This document shows, piece after piece, positions 1 through 6,070 of a stretch of DNA of 7,628 bases (position 1 is its first letter; every line of letters begins with the position of its first letter). The notes below the pieces were generated by a model, which saw nothing but the letters and a program-made list of their open reading frames with translations, was not told the origin of the DNA and made no database searches. The translations under genes were made by a program, and so were the position numbers. The DNA is from Chloroflexota bacterium (GTDB lineage: Bacteria; Chloroflexota; Ktedonobacteria; Ktedonobacterales; Ktedonobacteraceae), in NCBI GenBank assembly GCA_027316975.1, contig DAHVFL010000218.1, forward strand, positions 1 through 7,628, in the 5' to 3' direction.

Positions 1-876
1 GGCCTCACCGGTCTCATCCTGTGGGCAGAGTTTCGTCTGAAGCCGGTTGTGAATCCCTCTATCGATATGGATCATATCCGCTTCTCGTCGCTCGACGAGT
101 TCTTTGCGATTTCCGCCGAGTCTGACGCGGATTACGAATATACCATGTCGTGGGTGGATATTCTGATCGGTGGCGAGAACCTGTGCCGGGGCATCTTCAT
201 GCGAGGCAATCACAATCAATCGCCTGAACTGGCGGAGAAGCCGATGAAAAAGCGGTTGCCCCTGGCCGTCCCCATCGATTTTCCGCCGTTTGTGCTCAAC
301 TCAGTGACCGTCAAGGCCTTCAACGAACTGCTCTATCACGCGCAAGTGCCGAAGCGAGTGCATAAAGTTGTCTCGTATGATCCCTTCTTCTACCCACTCG
401 ATTCCATCCATAACTGGTATCGCATGTATGGCAAACGCGGCTTTTTGCAATACCAGTTCGTGATACCCTTTGAAGAGGGGCATCACGCTATGCGCGAAAT
501 ACTGGGGCGCATCCGTAGTTCGGGCGAAGGGTCATTTCTGACCGTGCTGAAAAAATTTGGCGATGTACAATCGCCCGGAATGCTCTCGTTTCCGCGTCCC
601 GGCCTCACACTGGCGCTTGACTTTGCCTATGGCGGCCCGAAGACGCTGCGGCTATTAGATGAACTGGATCGCATTGTCTTACAAAGCGGCGGAGCCGTTT
701 ATCCGGCCAAAGATGCCCGCATGAGCGCGGCCAGCTTCCAGACATTTTTTCCGCGCTGGAAAGAGTTTTCGGCCTATGTCGATCCCAAATTTTCCTCAAG
801 CTTCTGGCGGCGGGTGACTGAGGGTGTCTCTGTTGAAGATGAAAAATTCCAGGAATTGGTGAATATACGACAATGA
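1..876 (+). CDS. dprE1: DprE1-like FAD-linked oxidase, C-terminal part (5' end outside window)
   Basis: The reading frame is open from base 1 and begins with GLTGLILWAEFRLKP, the typical end of the FAD-binding half of FAD-linked oxidases. The 291 visible residues are therefore the substrate-domain part of a protein of about 460 residues, and the FAD-binding N-terminus is missing. I recognise DprE1 (decaprenylphosphoryl-ribose 2'-oxidase) from the block FYPLD...WYRMYG..GFLQYQFVIP (about visible residues 130-156), SFLTVLKKFG with the lysine matching the mycobacterial active-site lysine (about 184), LSFPRPG, and YPAKDAR (236-240). In the known pathway this enzyme oxidises the 2'-OH of polyprenyl-phospho-ribose, and DprE2 then reduces the ketone to the arabinose epimer. 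The stop overlaps the start of the following dehydrogenase gene (ATGA), which fits that partnership. The only visible cysteine is in ENLCRG, away from the active-site block. Family assignment is strong; the exact sugar-lipid substrate in this organism is inferred. Confidence 0.85.
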   Translation, partial: GLTGLILWAEFRLKPVVNPSIDMDHIRFSSLDEFFAISAESDADYEYTMSWVDILIGGENLCRGIFMRGNHNQSPELAEKPMKKRLPLAVPIDFPPFVLNSVTVKAFNELLYHAQVPKRVHKVVSYDPFFYPLDSIHNWYRMYGKRGFLQYQFVIPFEEGHHAMREILGRIRSSGEGSFLTVLKKFGDVQSPGMLSFPRPGLTLALDFAYGGPKTLRLLDELDRIVLQSGGAVYPAKDARMSAASFQTFFPRWKEFSAYVDPKFSSSFWRRVTEGVSVEDEKFQELVNIRQ

Positions 877-1607
877 AGATTTTAATAATCGGGGCAACCT
901 CAGCTATTGCCCATGAAACAGCGAAATGTTTTGCGAAAGATGGCGCTGAACTTTTCCTGGTTGGACGTTCGAGCGAAAAACTCGAAGCGGTGCAAAACGA
1001 TCTCAAGGTGCGCGGGGCGAAACGCGCCGAAAGCTATCTACTCGATATCAGCCAGTTGGACAGGCACCAGGCGATGATCCAGTCGGCCATCGAAACACTG
1101 GATGGACTCGATATGGTGCTCATAGCCCACGGCACGCTGGGCGACCAGCGCCTGTCTCAGGAAAATGTGACGAAGACGCTGGAAGAATTTACCACCAATT
1201 GCACCAGCGTGATTTCTCTGGCAACGCTGCTGGCAAATTACTTCGAGCCACGCAAACACGGCTGCATCGCGGTAATCTCATCGGTGGCGGGTGATCGCGG
1301 ACGACCATCGAACTACGTCTACGGCGCGGCCAAAGGCGCGGTAACGGTCTTCTTGCAAGGCTTGCGCAGCCGCATGGCGAAATCCGGCGTGGCCGTTGTC
1401 ACCATCAAACCAGGCTTCGTCGATACCCCCATGACCGCTTCAATACGCAAAGGGCCGTTGTTTGCCAGCCCTCGCAAGGTGGGCGAGGGCATCTATCATG
1501 CCATGCTGAAAGGCAAAGAGGTAGTCTACCTCCCCTGGTTCTGGCGTCCCATCCTGCTCATTGTGAAGAGCATCCCTGAACCGGTGTTTAAGAAGCTATC
1601 GATTTAG
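873..1607 (+). CDS. dprE2: DprE2-like short-chain dehydrogenase/reductase
   Basis: This 244-residue protein is a classical-length SDR. It starts directly with the Rossmann strand MKILIIGATSAIA, where the usual TGxxxGxG glycine motif appears as GATSAIA. GRSSEKL (31-37) follows, typical of NADP(H)-type SDRs. IAHG (84-87) stands in the place of NNAG, N109 and S136/S137 of VISSVAG are the active-site Asn and Ser, and Y150-x3-K154 is the catalytic pair; KPGFVDTPM follows. The C-terminal tail (WRPILLIVKSIPEPVFKKL) is hydrophobic and amphipathic, as in DprE2 proteins, and may hold the enzyme at the membrane near its lipid-linked substrate. The ATG lies inside the stop of the DprE1-like gene (ATGA, 873-876), so the two are almost certainly translated together. 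The expected role is NAD(P)H-dependent reduction of the 2'-keto intermediate to polyprenyl-phospho-arabinose. The SDR call is certain; the DprE2 call rests largely on the partner gene. Confidence 0.8.
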   Translation: MKILIIGATSAIAHETAKCFAKDGAELFLVGRSSEKLEAVQNDLKVRGAKRAESYLLDISQLDRHQAMIQSAIETLDGLDMVLIAHGTLGDQRLSQENVTKTLEEFTTNCTSVISLATLLANYFEPRKHGCIAVISSVAGDRGRPSNYVYGAAKGAVTVFLQGLRSRMAKSGVAVVTIKPGFVDTPMTASIRKGPLFASPRKVGEGIYHAMLKGKEVVYLPWFWRPILLIVKSIPEPVFKKLSI

Positions 1608-1670
1608 AGATAATAGTAATGGTACTCAGCCTGCAATTAAGATGTAGATGAAGACAGGCATAAACATCAC

Positions 1671-2108
1671 TCAGTCATATAGCCCTGCATCCTGGCTTAT
1701 GCGCGCAATTTCATTGATTGCTTGCAGCCGTGCAGCATCGCGTTGCTTCTTGTAATTTATGAGATCGATGAAACGGACGCGCCTGTGGGTTCCTATTTTG
1801 ACGAATGGAATTACACCTTGTTCGAGCAGCTTGACCAGATAAGGTCTAGAGACATTGAGTATGTCTGCTGCTTCCTGTGTGGTTAATTCCTTATTCTCAG
1901 GCACAATGAAGATCGCTTTACCCTGCATCATATGATAGACAACCTGACGAAGCAATTGAAACACCGATCCAGGTAGTACAATTTCCTCACCATCAGGACC
2001 AACGAGTTTAGGAACACCATTACTATTGTTAAGTACTCCTCTAATCCTGAGCAATGCTGGTTGTTCACTTTCGCTGGCTGTGATAGGCTCATGCTCCAGT
2101 ACTGTCAT
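1671..2108 (-). CDS. Excisionase/MerR-type HTH protein, orphan antitoxin-like
   Basis: This 145-residue protein has a winged-helix DNA-binding domain of the excisionase (Xis/MerR-like) type: LTTQEAADILNVSRPYLVKLLEQGVIPFVKIGTHRRVRFIDL (about 75-116), with the helix-turn-helix first and the basic wing KIGTHRRVRF after it. The C-terminus (RDAARLQAINEIARISQDAGLYD) is the arginine/alanine-rich helix ending in GLYD that I associate with antitoxins encoded just upstream of PIN-domain toxins. No such toxin follows: only 63 bases separate its stop from the end of the convergent dehydrogenase gene. The ATG at 2108 is preceded by AAAGGAAAGG (2118-2127) with 9 bases between. An earlier ATG at about 2135 is out of frame. 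The gene has its own promoter. Either a lone transcriptional regulator or an antitoxin that lost its partner would fit. The HTH domain is clear; the antitoxin link is family memory. Confidence 0.8.
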   Translation of the reverse strand: MTVLEHEPITASESEQPALLRIRGVLNNSNGVPKLVGPDGEEIVLPGSVFQLLRQVVYHMMQGKAIFIVPENKELTTQEAADILNVSRPYLVKLLEQGVIPFVKIGTHRRVRFIDLINYKKQRDAARLQAINEIARISQDAGLYD

Positions 2109-2158
2109 TTTTTTGTGCCTTTCCTTTGATCTTCATAGATGTAACCCTCTTCAGAACA

Positions 2159-2187
2159 ATTATACACGTTATTCGCAACAAACGCAA
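2159..2187 (-). promoter_or_regulatory. Sigma70-type promoter of the HTH gene
   Basis: Read on the minus strand, TTGCGT (2182-2187) is followed after exactly 17 bases by a perfect TATAAT (2159-2164). Transcription would begin near 2152, leaving a leader of about 44 bases before the ATG at 2108. The -35 region and spacer contain the direct repeat TTGCG-N4-TTGCG (2174-2187), which could be a regulator site. The promoter sits directly behind the stop of the ABC permease gene, so the HTH gene need not depend on read-through from the transporter cassette. Confidence 0.7.
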
Positions 2188-2215
2188 TAATCAAAACAAA
2201 CGAAACGATATTTTG

Positions 2216-3367
2216 TTACGCTATCTGTCTCTTCATAGTTGTTGCGCTTAACAGCACCATGACAAGCGCGAATAGCACCAGCGCGCCCAATTGTCCAATA
2301 ATCCCGATAAAATCCGCACCTTTGAGCATCACGCCGCGCAGCGCGTCGTTGGCGTAAGTCAGGGGCATGATGTACGACAATGGGCGCAGCACGCCCGGCA
2401 ACTGCGCGACGGGCCAGAATATACCGGAGAGGAAGATTTGAACACCGAATACCAGCGGGATAAACTGCACAATCTGGAACTCGTTCTGCGCGAAAGTTGA
2501 GAGGAAGATGCCGAGATTGACACTCCCGATGGTAAGCAGCACCGATACCAGGAAAACCAGGGCCAGATTGCCGCTATAATGCACGCGCAGGGCGAAGATG
2601 ACAAAGAGCAGGATCAACAGCGATTGCACCAGCGCGAAAAGCGTGAAGCCACAGATGTAGCCGATTACCAGTTCCACCCGCGTCAGAGGCGAGACCATGA
2701 CCCGCTCGATGGTTCCCTGTGAGCGTTCGCGCAGGAAGGCTACCGAAGTCAGGATAAACACGAAGAAGAATGAGAAGATGCCGATGAATACAGGCGCGAT
2801 AGAGTCGTTAAAAGTATACTGCGCGCCACCATACAGGTAGTGCGGAACGCCGACTGTAAACGGCAGCGAGCCGCCAATAACCTGTGAAATACCCTGACCT
2901 CCCTGACTCTGCTCAGCAGCCAGCGCAATCCCCAGTTGATGGGTAAAGCTCTGCGTCAGATCGCTCATCGCGCTTGCAACGGCTGGGTCCGAACCTTCCA
3001 GCTTGATCTGCACAGACGGATTCTGATTGTTTATGATCTGCTGCGCAAAGTCCGCCGGAAAGATCACCACGGCGTCGGCATTTCCTTGCTTGAGCGTGCT
3101 ATCAACCTCACTCGAGCTTATAGAGAGGGTGCGCAACTTATCCTTGCCCGGCAACAGGGTATCGACCAGCGCTTTGATACGCTCGCTGCCTGTTCCTGTC
3201 GGGTACACAATCGCCAGTGTCCGGGCGCTGCTGGTGTTGGTAAGAACCAGGTAGAGCAGTGTCATAATGAGTAAAGGAACCAGGAAGATAAGCGCGAGTG
3301 TGCGTTTATCGCGCAAGACCTGCTGGATAATACGGGCGGCGAGCGCCATCACGCGGTTGAAACTCAT
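2216..3367 (-). CDS. ABC-2 type transporter permease
   Basis: This 383-residue membrane protein has the layout of ABC-2 drug-efflux permeases (YhhJ/YbhS/YbhR type). A first membrane helix (about 24-43) follows a short basic N-terminus. A large extracytoplasmic domain (about 45-188) comes next. Five further helices follow (about 189-212, 232-258, 267-290, 300-320 and 352-375). The loop after helix 2 carries the conserved FLRERSQGTIERVMVSPLTR segment, which in this family packs against the ATPase; SGIFWP and PLTYANDALRG are further ABC-2 landmarks. It should dimerise and work with the ATPase encoded 60 bases upstream to export a hydrophobic substrate, drug or lipid. The start is well supported: AAGGAGG (3375-3381) lies 7 bases before the ATG. 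A single permease gene is visible, so the complex is probably a homodimer unless another half lies elsewhere. The substrate cannot be read from the sequence. Confidence 0.9.
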   Translation of the reverse strand: MSFNRVMALAARIIQQVLRDKRTLALIFLVPLLIMTLLYLVLTNTSSARTLAIVYPTGTGSERIKALVDTLLPGKDKLRTLSISSSEVDSTLKQGNADAVVIFPADFAQQIINNQNPSVQIKLEGSDPAVASAMSDLTQSFTHQLGIALAAEQSQGGQGISQVIGGSLPFTVGVPHYLYGGAQYTFNDSIAPVFIGIFSFFFVFILTSVAFLRERSQGTIERVMVSPLTRVELVIGYICGFTLFALVQSLLILLFVIFALRVHYSGNLALVFLVSVLLTIGSVNLGIFLSTFAQNEFQIVQFIPLVFGVQIFLSGIFWPVAQLPGVLRPLSYIMPLTYANDALRGVMLKGADFIGIIGQLGALVLFALVMVLLSATTMKRQIA

Positions 3368-3427
3368 GACTAAGCCTCCTTGTGGCTATGCGAGATTTGA
3401 GAGACATACTCCAACGATGCTGCGTGA

Positions 3428-4228
3428 CTAGCTACGCTCAGTAGCATGAAAGGAACGCGCAAAATAAAGAAACGCATCTTCCATATTTGCCTGTCCTGAC
3501 TGGCGTAACAACTCGTGCGGGCTATCTTGCGCCAGCAGGATGCCTGAGCGCATCAGGCCCAGGCGAGTGCAGCGCGCGGCCTCGTCCAGATGATGTGTAG
3601 AAACGATGATGGTAACGCCCTCTTTGTTCAATTGCGCGAAGTAATCCCAGAACGTCCGGCGCAATTCGGGGTCAACGCCCACCGTCGGTTCGTCCAGCAG
3701 GGCGAGGCGCGGCCCGTGAACGAGGGCGCAGGCAAGCGAGAGACGTTGTTTCATGCCGCCGCTAAAGGTGCTTACCACGCTGTCAATGCGATCCGCCAGG
3801 TCTACTCTCTCAAGCATCTCATCGATGCGCTGCTTCTGCTCTTTGCCGCGCAGCCCATAGATGTTGCAGAAAAAGCGCATATTCTCCCTGGCCGTCAGGT
3901 CGTTGTAGAGCGCGCTCAACTGCGTCATATAGCCGATGCGCGGCGCGATTTTCGCGGCTGGCACACGTTCATGCATAATCTGGATGCTGCCGCTGGTAGG
4001 CTTTACCAGCCCGACGAGCATACGTATGAGTGTAGTTTTGCCGGAACCATTGGGGCCGATCAATCCATACGTCTCACCGGCCTGAATCGCCATGCTCAGG
4101 TTATTTATGGCTCGTAGTTTGCCAAATTGCTTGACCAGTTGATCGATGACTACGATCGGTTCACCATCAACCGGCTGTTGTGACTGTTGCGCCGGGCCAG
4201 CTTCCAGGGTAGGTTCGGGTTCTTGCAT
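3428..4228 (-). CDS. ABC transporter ATP-binding protein
   Basis: All ATPase motifs are intact in this 266-residue protein: Walker A GPNGSGKTT (58-66), Q-loop at MTQ (Q103), signature SGGMKQR (156-162), Walker B LALLDE (175-180) followed by PTVGVDP, and the H-loop histidine in VSTHH (H212). The order and wording match the multidrug ABC-2 ATPases (DrrA, CcmA and YbhF families), so it should power the permease encoded next on the same strand. The first 23 residues are a Gln/Pro-rich, probably disordered extension ahead of the usual start of the domain (IVVIDQLVKQFG). The ATG is preceded by AAAGGAG (4238-4244) with 9 bases between. That ribosome binding site touches a 20-bp near-copy of the TetR operator (4243-4262), suggesting that this gene is regulated separately as well as through the TetR promoter. 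No domain is missing. Confidence 0.95.
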   Translation of the reverse strand: MQEPEPTLEAGPAQQSQQPVDGEPIVVIDQLVKQFGKLRAINNLSMAIQAGETYGLIGPNGSGKTTLIRMLVGLVKPTSGSIQIMHERVPAAKIAPRIGYMTQLSALYNDLTARENMRFFCNIYGLRGKEQKQRIDEMLERVDLADRIDSVVSTFSGGMKQRLSLACALVHGPRLALLDEPTVGVDPELRRTFWDYFAQLNKEGVTIIVSTHHLDEAARCTRLGLMRSGILLAQDSPHELLRQSGQANMEDAFLYFARSFHATERS

Positions 4229-4230
4229 AG

Positions 4231-4270
4231 AAAGTTTCTCCTTTAACTAACCAGCCAATTAAAAAACTTT
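4231..4270 (-). other. Imperfect inverted repeat enclosing the ATPase ribosome binding site
   Basis: AAAGTTT (4264-4270) and AAACTTT (seen on the plus strand as AAAGTTT at 4231-4237) are complementary in the transcript. Inside them TTTAATT and AGTTAAA pair too, with one G-U. In the leader RNA of the ATPase gene this would form a two-part, A-U-rich hairpin with the GGAG of the ribosome binding site in a bulge. It is weak, and part of the symmetry comes from the operator that it contains, so a regulatory RNA role is only a possibility. Confidence 0.3.
4243..4262. promoter_or_regulatory. Second probable TetR operator, before the ATPase gene
   Basis: TTAACTAACCAGCCAATTAA matches the operator at the TetR promoter (4914-4933) at 16 of 20 positions, including both outer blocks TTAACT and CAATTAA and the central ACC. 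It is less symmetric than the first copy. It lies in the 52-bp gap between the TetR and ATPase genes and overlaps the first bases of the ATPase ribosome binding site. I see no convincing promoter just upstream; TTGCAA (minus strand, near 4270-4275) has only a poor -10 partner. It could therefore control an unrecognised internal promoter or act as a roadblock. Confidence 0.6.
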
Positions 4271-4280
4271 GCAAAAAAAT

Positions 4281-4889
4281 TTAGCGTGGCAAAATACCCG
4301 TGAGAAAGGGGTCTGTAATTGCGTGGGCAATTTGCTCATGCGTATATTGCAGCGCCAACGGATCGCGTATAATCTGGCGGCGCAGCACAAAGCCTATCAT
4401 GCTGCCTACCAGCGTCTGAACAGTTAATGATACATCCAGCGGGCGTATTTCACCTCTGGCAATTTTAGCCTCGACATAGTTTCCCAGAAAGCCAAAGAGG
4501 CGCGGGAAAAGGGTCGCCGGAAGCGCGAACTTAGCAGGATTATGCACTAGCTCCGGGATCATGACTCGTAATAGACCAATCATGTCTTCTCCCTCAACGA
4601 TATCCAGCACTTGCCGTATAAGCATGGGAAAGAATTGTTCCGGTGGCAACGCCAGAGCCTGCGGCGGCAACGACGCTATCAGCTTGAGCGGCGAGCGAGC
4701 CTCAAGTATGGCATACAGTAAGGCCTCCTTGCTTTCAAAGTAATAATAGATCAACCCCGGCGTAATGGCCGCCTCGCGCGCAATATCTTTATTGGTGGCA
4801 TTGCTATACCCCTTGCGCGCGAAAACATGCATGGCCGCGTCAATGATCTGTTCGCGGCGATCTTCTACAACTTTTGGCGTGCGAGCCAT
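4281..4889 (-). CDS. TetR/AcrR family transcriptional regulator
   Basis: This 202-residue protein has a standard TetR N-terminal DNA-binding domain: RREQIIDAAMHVFARKGYSNATNKDIAREAAITPGLIYYYFESKEALLYAIL (about 11-62), with the recognition helix around 44-50 and the family hallmark YYYFESKEAL. The rest (about 65-202) is the variable helical ligand-binding and dimerisation domain. It is first in a leftward cassette with an ABC ATPase and permease. TetR proteins in this arrangement usually repress their own gene and the pump and let go when they bind the pumped compound. The sequence supports this: a consensus promoter lies in front, with a 20-bp near-palindrome on its start-site region and a second copy before the ATPase. 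The start at 4889 lacks a strong ribosome binding site (only GGAAATGAG about 10-18 bases upstream), so translation may be modest, as suits a repressor. Ligand unknown. Confidence 0.92.
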   Translation of the reverse strand: MARTPKVVEDRREQIIDAAMHVFARKGYSNATNKDIAREAAITPGLIYYYFESKEALLYAILEARSPLKLIASLPPQALALPPEQFFPMLIRQVLDIVEGEDMIGLLRVMIPELVHNPAKFALPATLFPRLFGFLGNYVEAKIARGEIRPLDVSLTVQTLVGSMIGFVLRRQIIRDPLALQYTHEQIAHAITDPFLTGILPR

Positions 4890-4913
4890 GCTACGTTTCT
4901 CATTTCCACGTTA

Positions 4914-4933
4914 TTAACTGACCGATCAATTAA
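4914..4933. promoter_or_regulatory. TetR operator at the TetR promoter
   Basis: TTAACTGACCGATCAATTAA is a near-perfect palindrome: 16 of 20 bases agree with its own reverse complement, with half-sites TTAA[CT]TGA[CT]CG. It directly abuts the -10 box, covering about -6 to +13 of the predicted transcript, the classic position for a repressor that blocks RNA polymerase. Its length and symmetry fit a TetR dimer, and a related copy lies at 4243-4262. Binding by the neighbouring TetR is inferred. Confidence 0.75.
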
Positions 4934-4962
4934 ATTATAAAGGGGAAATTGATGTTTGTCAA
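4934..4962 (-). promoter_or_regulatory. Consensus sigma70 promoter of the TetR-ABC cassette
   Basis: On the minus strand a perfect -35 box TTGACA (4957-4962) and a perfect -10 box TATAAT (4934-4939) are separated by 17 bases, the ideal spacing. Transcription should start near 4927, giving a leader of about 38 bases to the TetR start codon. Such a strong core promoter makes sense only if it is repressed most of the time, which the adjoining operator would provide. Confidence 0.85.
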
Positions 4963-4994
4963 GTCCTGGATGCTCTGATGATTACTCTTACGGA

Positions 4995-5071
4995 CGCATG
5001 AGATCCTTCGCTGCGCTCAGGATGACAGAGCAAAGGGCTGTCATCCTGAGCGCAGCGAAGGATCTCATGCG
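4995..5071. repeat. Perfect 34-bp inverted repeat with 9-nt loop (palindromic intergenic repeat)
   Basis: The arms 4995-5028 and 5038-5071 are perfectly complementary over 34 bases, with a loop of AGCAAAGGG. The core GATCCTTCGCTGCGCTCAGG is a sequence I recall as a very common dispersed palindromic repeat in several bacterial groups, including Chloroflexota. It lies between the end of the hydrolase gene and the TetR promoter. No T-run follows on either strand, so it is not a standard intrinsic terminator, though such a hairpin could still slow or stop transcription leaving the hydrolase gene or protect the RNA end. A non-autonomous mobile element or REP-like origin is plausible. Confidence 0.85.
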
Positions 5072-5119
5072 CCGATTCATCTAACAAACTTGACTTACGT
5101 TACCCTCGCCTCGTCCTCT

Positions 5120-6007
5120 TTAACCCGCTTGCGCATCGACTCCCTCGATAAACGCCTTCACCGTCGCCAGATACAGTTCGCGTTCTTCTACGTGGGCCAT
5201 GTGGGAGCTTTGCTCGAAGATTACCCATTCTGAACCGGCGATGCCTTTGTGAAGAACTTCGTTGAGCAGTGGGGTTGATTCGTCGTAGCGTCCCGATGTA
5301 ATCAGTGTTGGGACCTGGATTTCGGAAAGGCGACCGGTGCGGTCCCAATCCTTGATGGTGCCGGTGACGTGAAATTCGGTGGGGCCGTTCATCGTGAGGT
5401 ACACCTGCCCCGTCTGGTCCATAGCTCGCTGGACATGCGGGGGTATGGGTTTCACGCGAATAACGTGCCGGTCATAATAGACATTCGTCGCTTGCATATA
5501 TTCGGGGTCATCGAGCGTGCCTGCCTGCTCGTGACGCAGCAGGGTGGCCTGCACCTCTGGCGGTAGCGCCTGGCGCAGGCGGTTCGCCTCAGCAACCCAC
5601 AGGGGAATGCTGCTGGCGCTGCTGGCGAGGATGAGACTCACAAGACCCTGCGGTTGAGAGAGGGCATATTCGAGCGCGAATAAGCCTCCGAAGGACTGTC
5701 CCCATAGATGCACTTTCTCAAGACCCAGTGCGCGGCGCGCGATGCCAATTTCTTCAACGGAACGCTCGATTGTCCACAGCGAGGGGTCATTGGGCTGGTC
5801 GGAACGCCCGCAGCCGAGCTGGTCATAGAAGATGACGCGGCGGCTATCGGAGGCCAGCGCCGCCATATCCGTGATGTAGTCATGGGGAACGCCGGGTCCG
5901 CCGTGCAGGGTTAAGAGCGGAGTGTTCTCATGCGCCGCGCCGCCACCTACTATGCGGTACCAGACACGGTATTCGCCCACCGGAATAAAACCTTCTTGCT
6001 CGCGCAT
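5120..6007 (-). CDS. Proline iminopeptidase-family alpha/beta hydrolase (peptidase S33)
   Basis: This protein (295 residues from the start chosen here) is an alpha/beta hydrolase of the proline iminopeptidase / tricorn-interacting factor F1 type. It shows the oxyanion motif HGGPG (35-39), DQLGCGRSD (62-70), the nucleophile elbow GQSFGG with S105, the acid D242 in SGRYDE, and the histidine H269 in SSHMAH, a complete triad. MNGPTEFHVTGTIKDWD (206-222) closely resembles the segment holding the substrate N-terminus-binding glutamate in F1-type enzymes. Such enzymes release N-terminal proline or other residues from short peptides in the cytoplasm; some members act on esters or amides instead. I chose the ATG at 6007 because AAGGGAG (6019-6025) precedes it by 11 bases and the protein then begins like its relatives. 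A longer frame starts at 6028 with no ribosome binding site. It follows the Y-family gene by 63 bases on the same strand and may share its transcript; a functional link is not evident. Confidence 0.9.
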   Translation of the reverse strand: MREQEGFIPVGEYRVWYRIVGGGAAHENTPLLTLHGGPGVPHDYITDMAALASDSRRVIFYDQLGCGRSDQPNDPSLWTIERSVEEIGIARRALGLEKVHLWGQSFGGLFALEYALSQPQGLVSLILASSASSIPLWVAEANRLRQALPPEVQATLLRHEQAGTLDDPEYMQATNVYYDRHVIRVKPIPPHVQRAMDQTGQVYLTMNGPTEFHVTGTIKDWDRTGRLSEIQVPTLITSGRYDESTPLLNEVLHKGIAGSEWVIFEQSSHMAHVEERELYLATVKAFIEGVDAQAG

Positions 6008-6070
6008 GATTCTTCTGGCTCCCTTCATTGAAAATCTAGCTTCGCAGGTCAGCCTCTGCGCTATTTGTGC

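Noticed and set aside
605..1006. 133-codon open frame on the minus strand
   Set aside because: It lies across the junction of the two plus-strand oxidoreductase genes, has no recognisable domain or ribosome binding site, and is a by-product of their codon pattern.
1629..1659. GCCTG...CAGGC inverted repeat between the convergent genes
   Set aside because: Arms of 5 bases with a 21-base loop and no T-run are too weak to call a terminator.
3590..4117. 175-codon open frame on the plus strand
   Set aside because: It is antisense to the ABC ATPase, whose motifs are all intact; its translation shows no family features.
4995..5071. Palindrome as a classical intrinsic terminator
   Set aside because: No run of T follows on either strand, and the perfect 34-bp arms are much longer than normal terminators.
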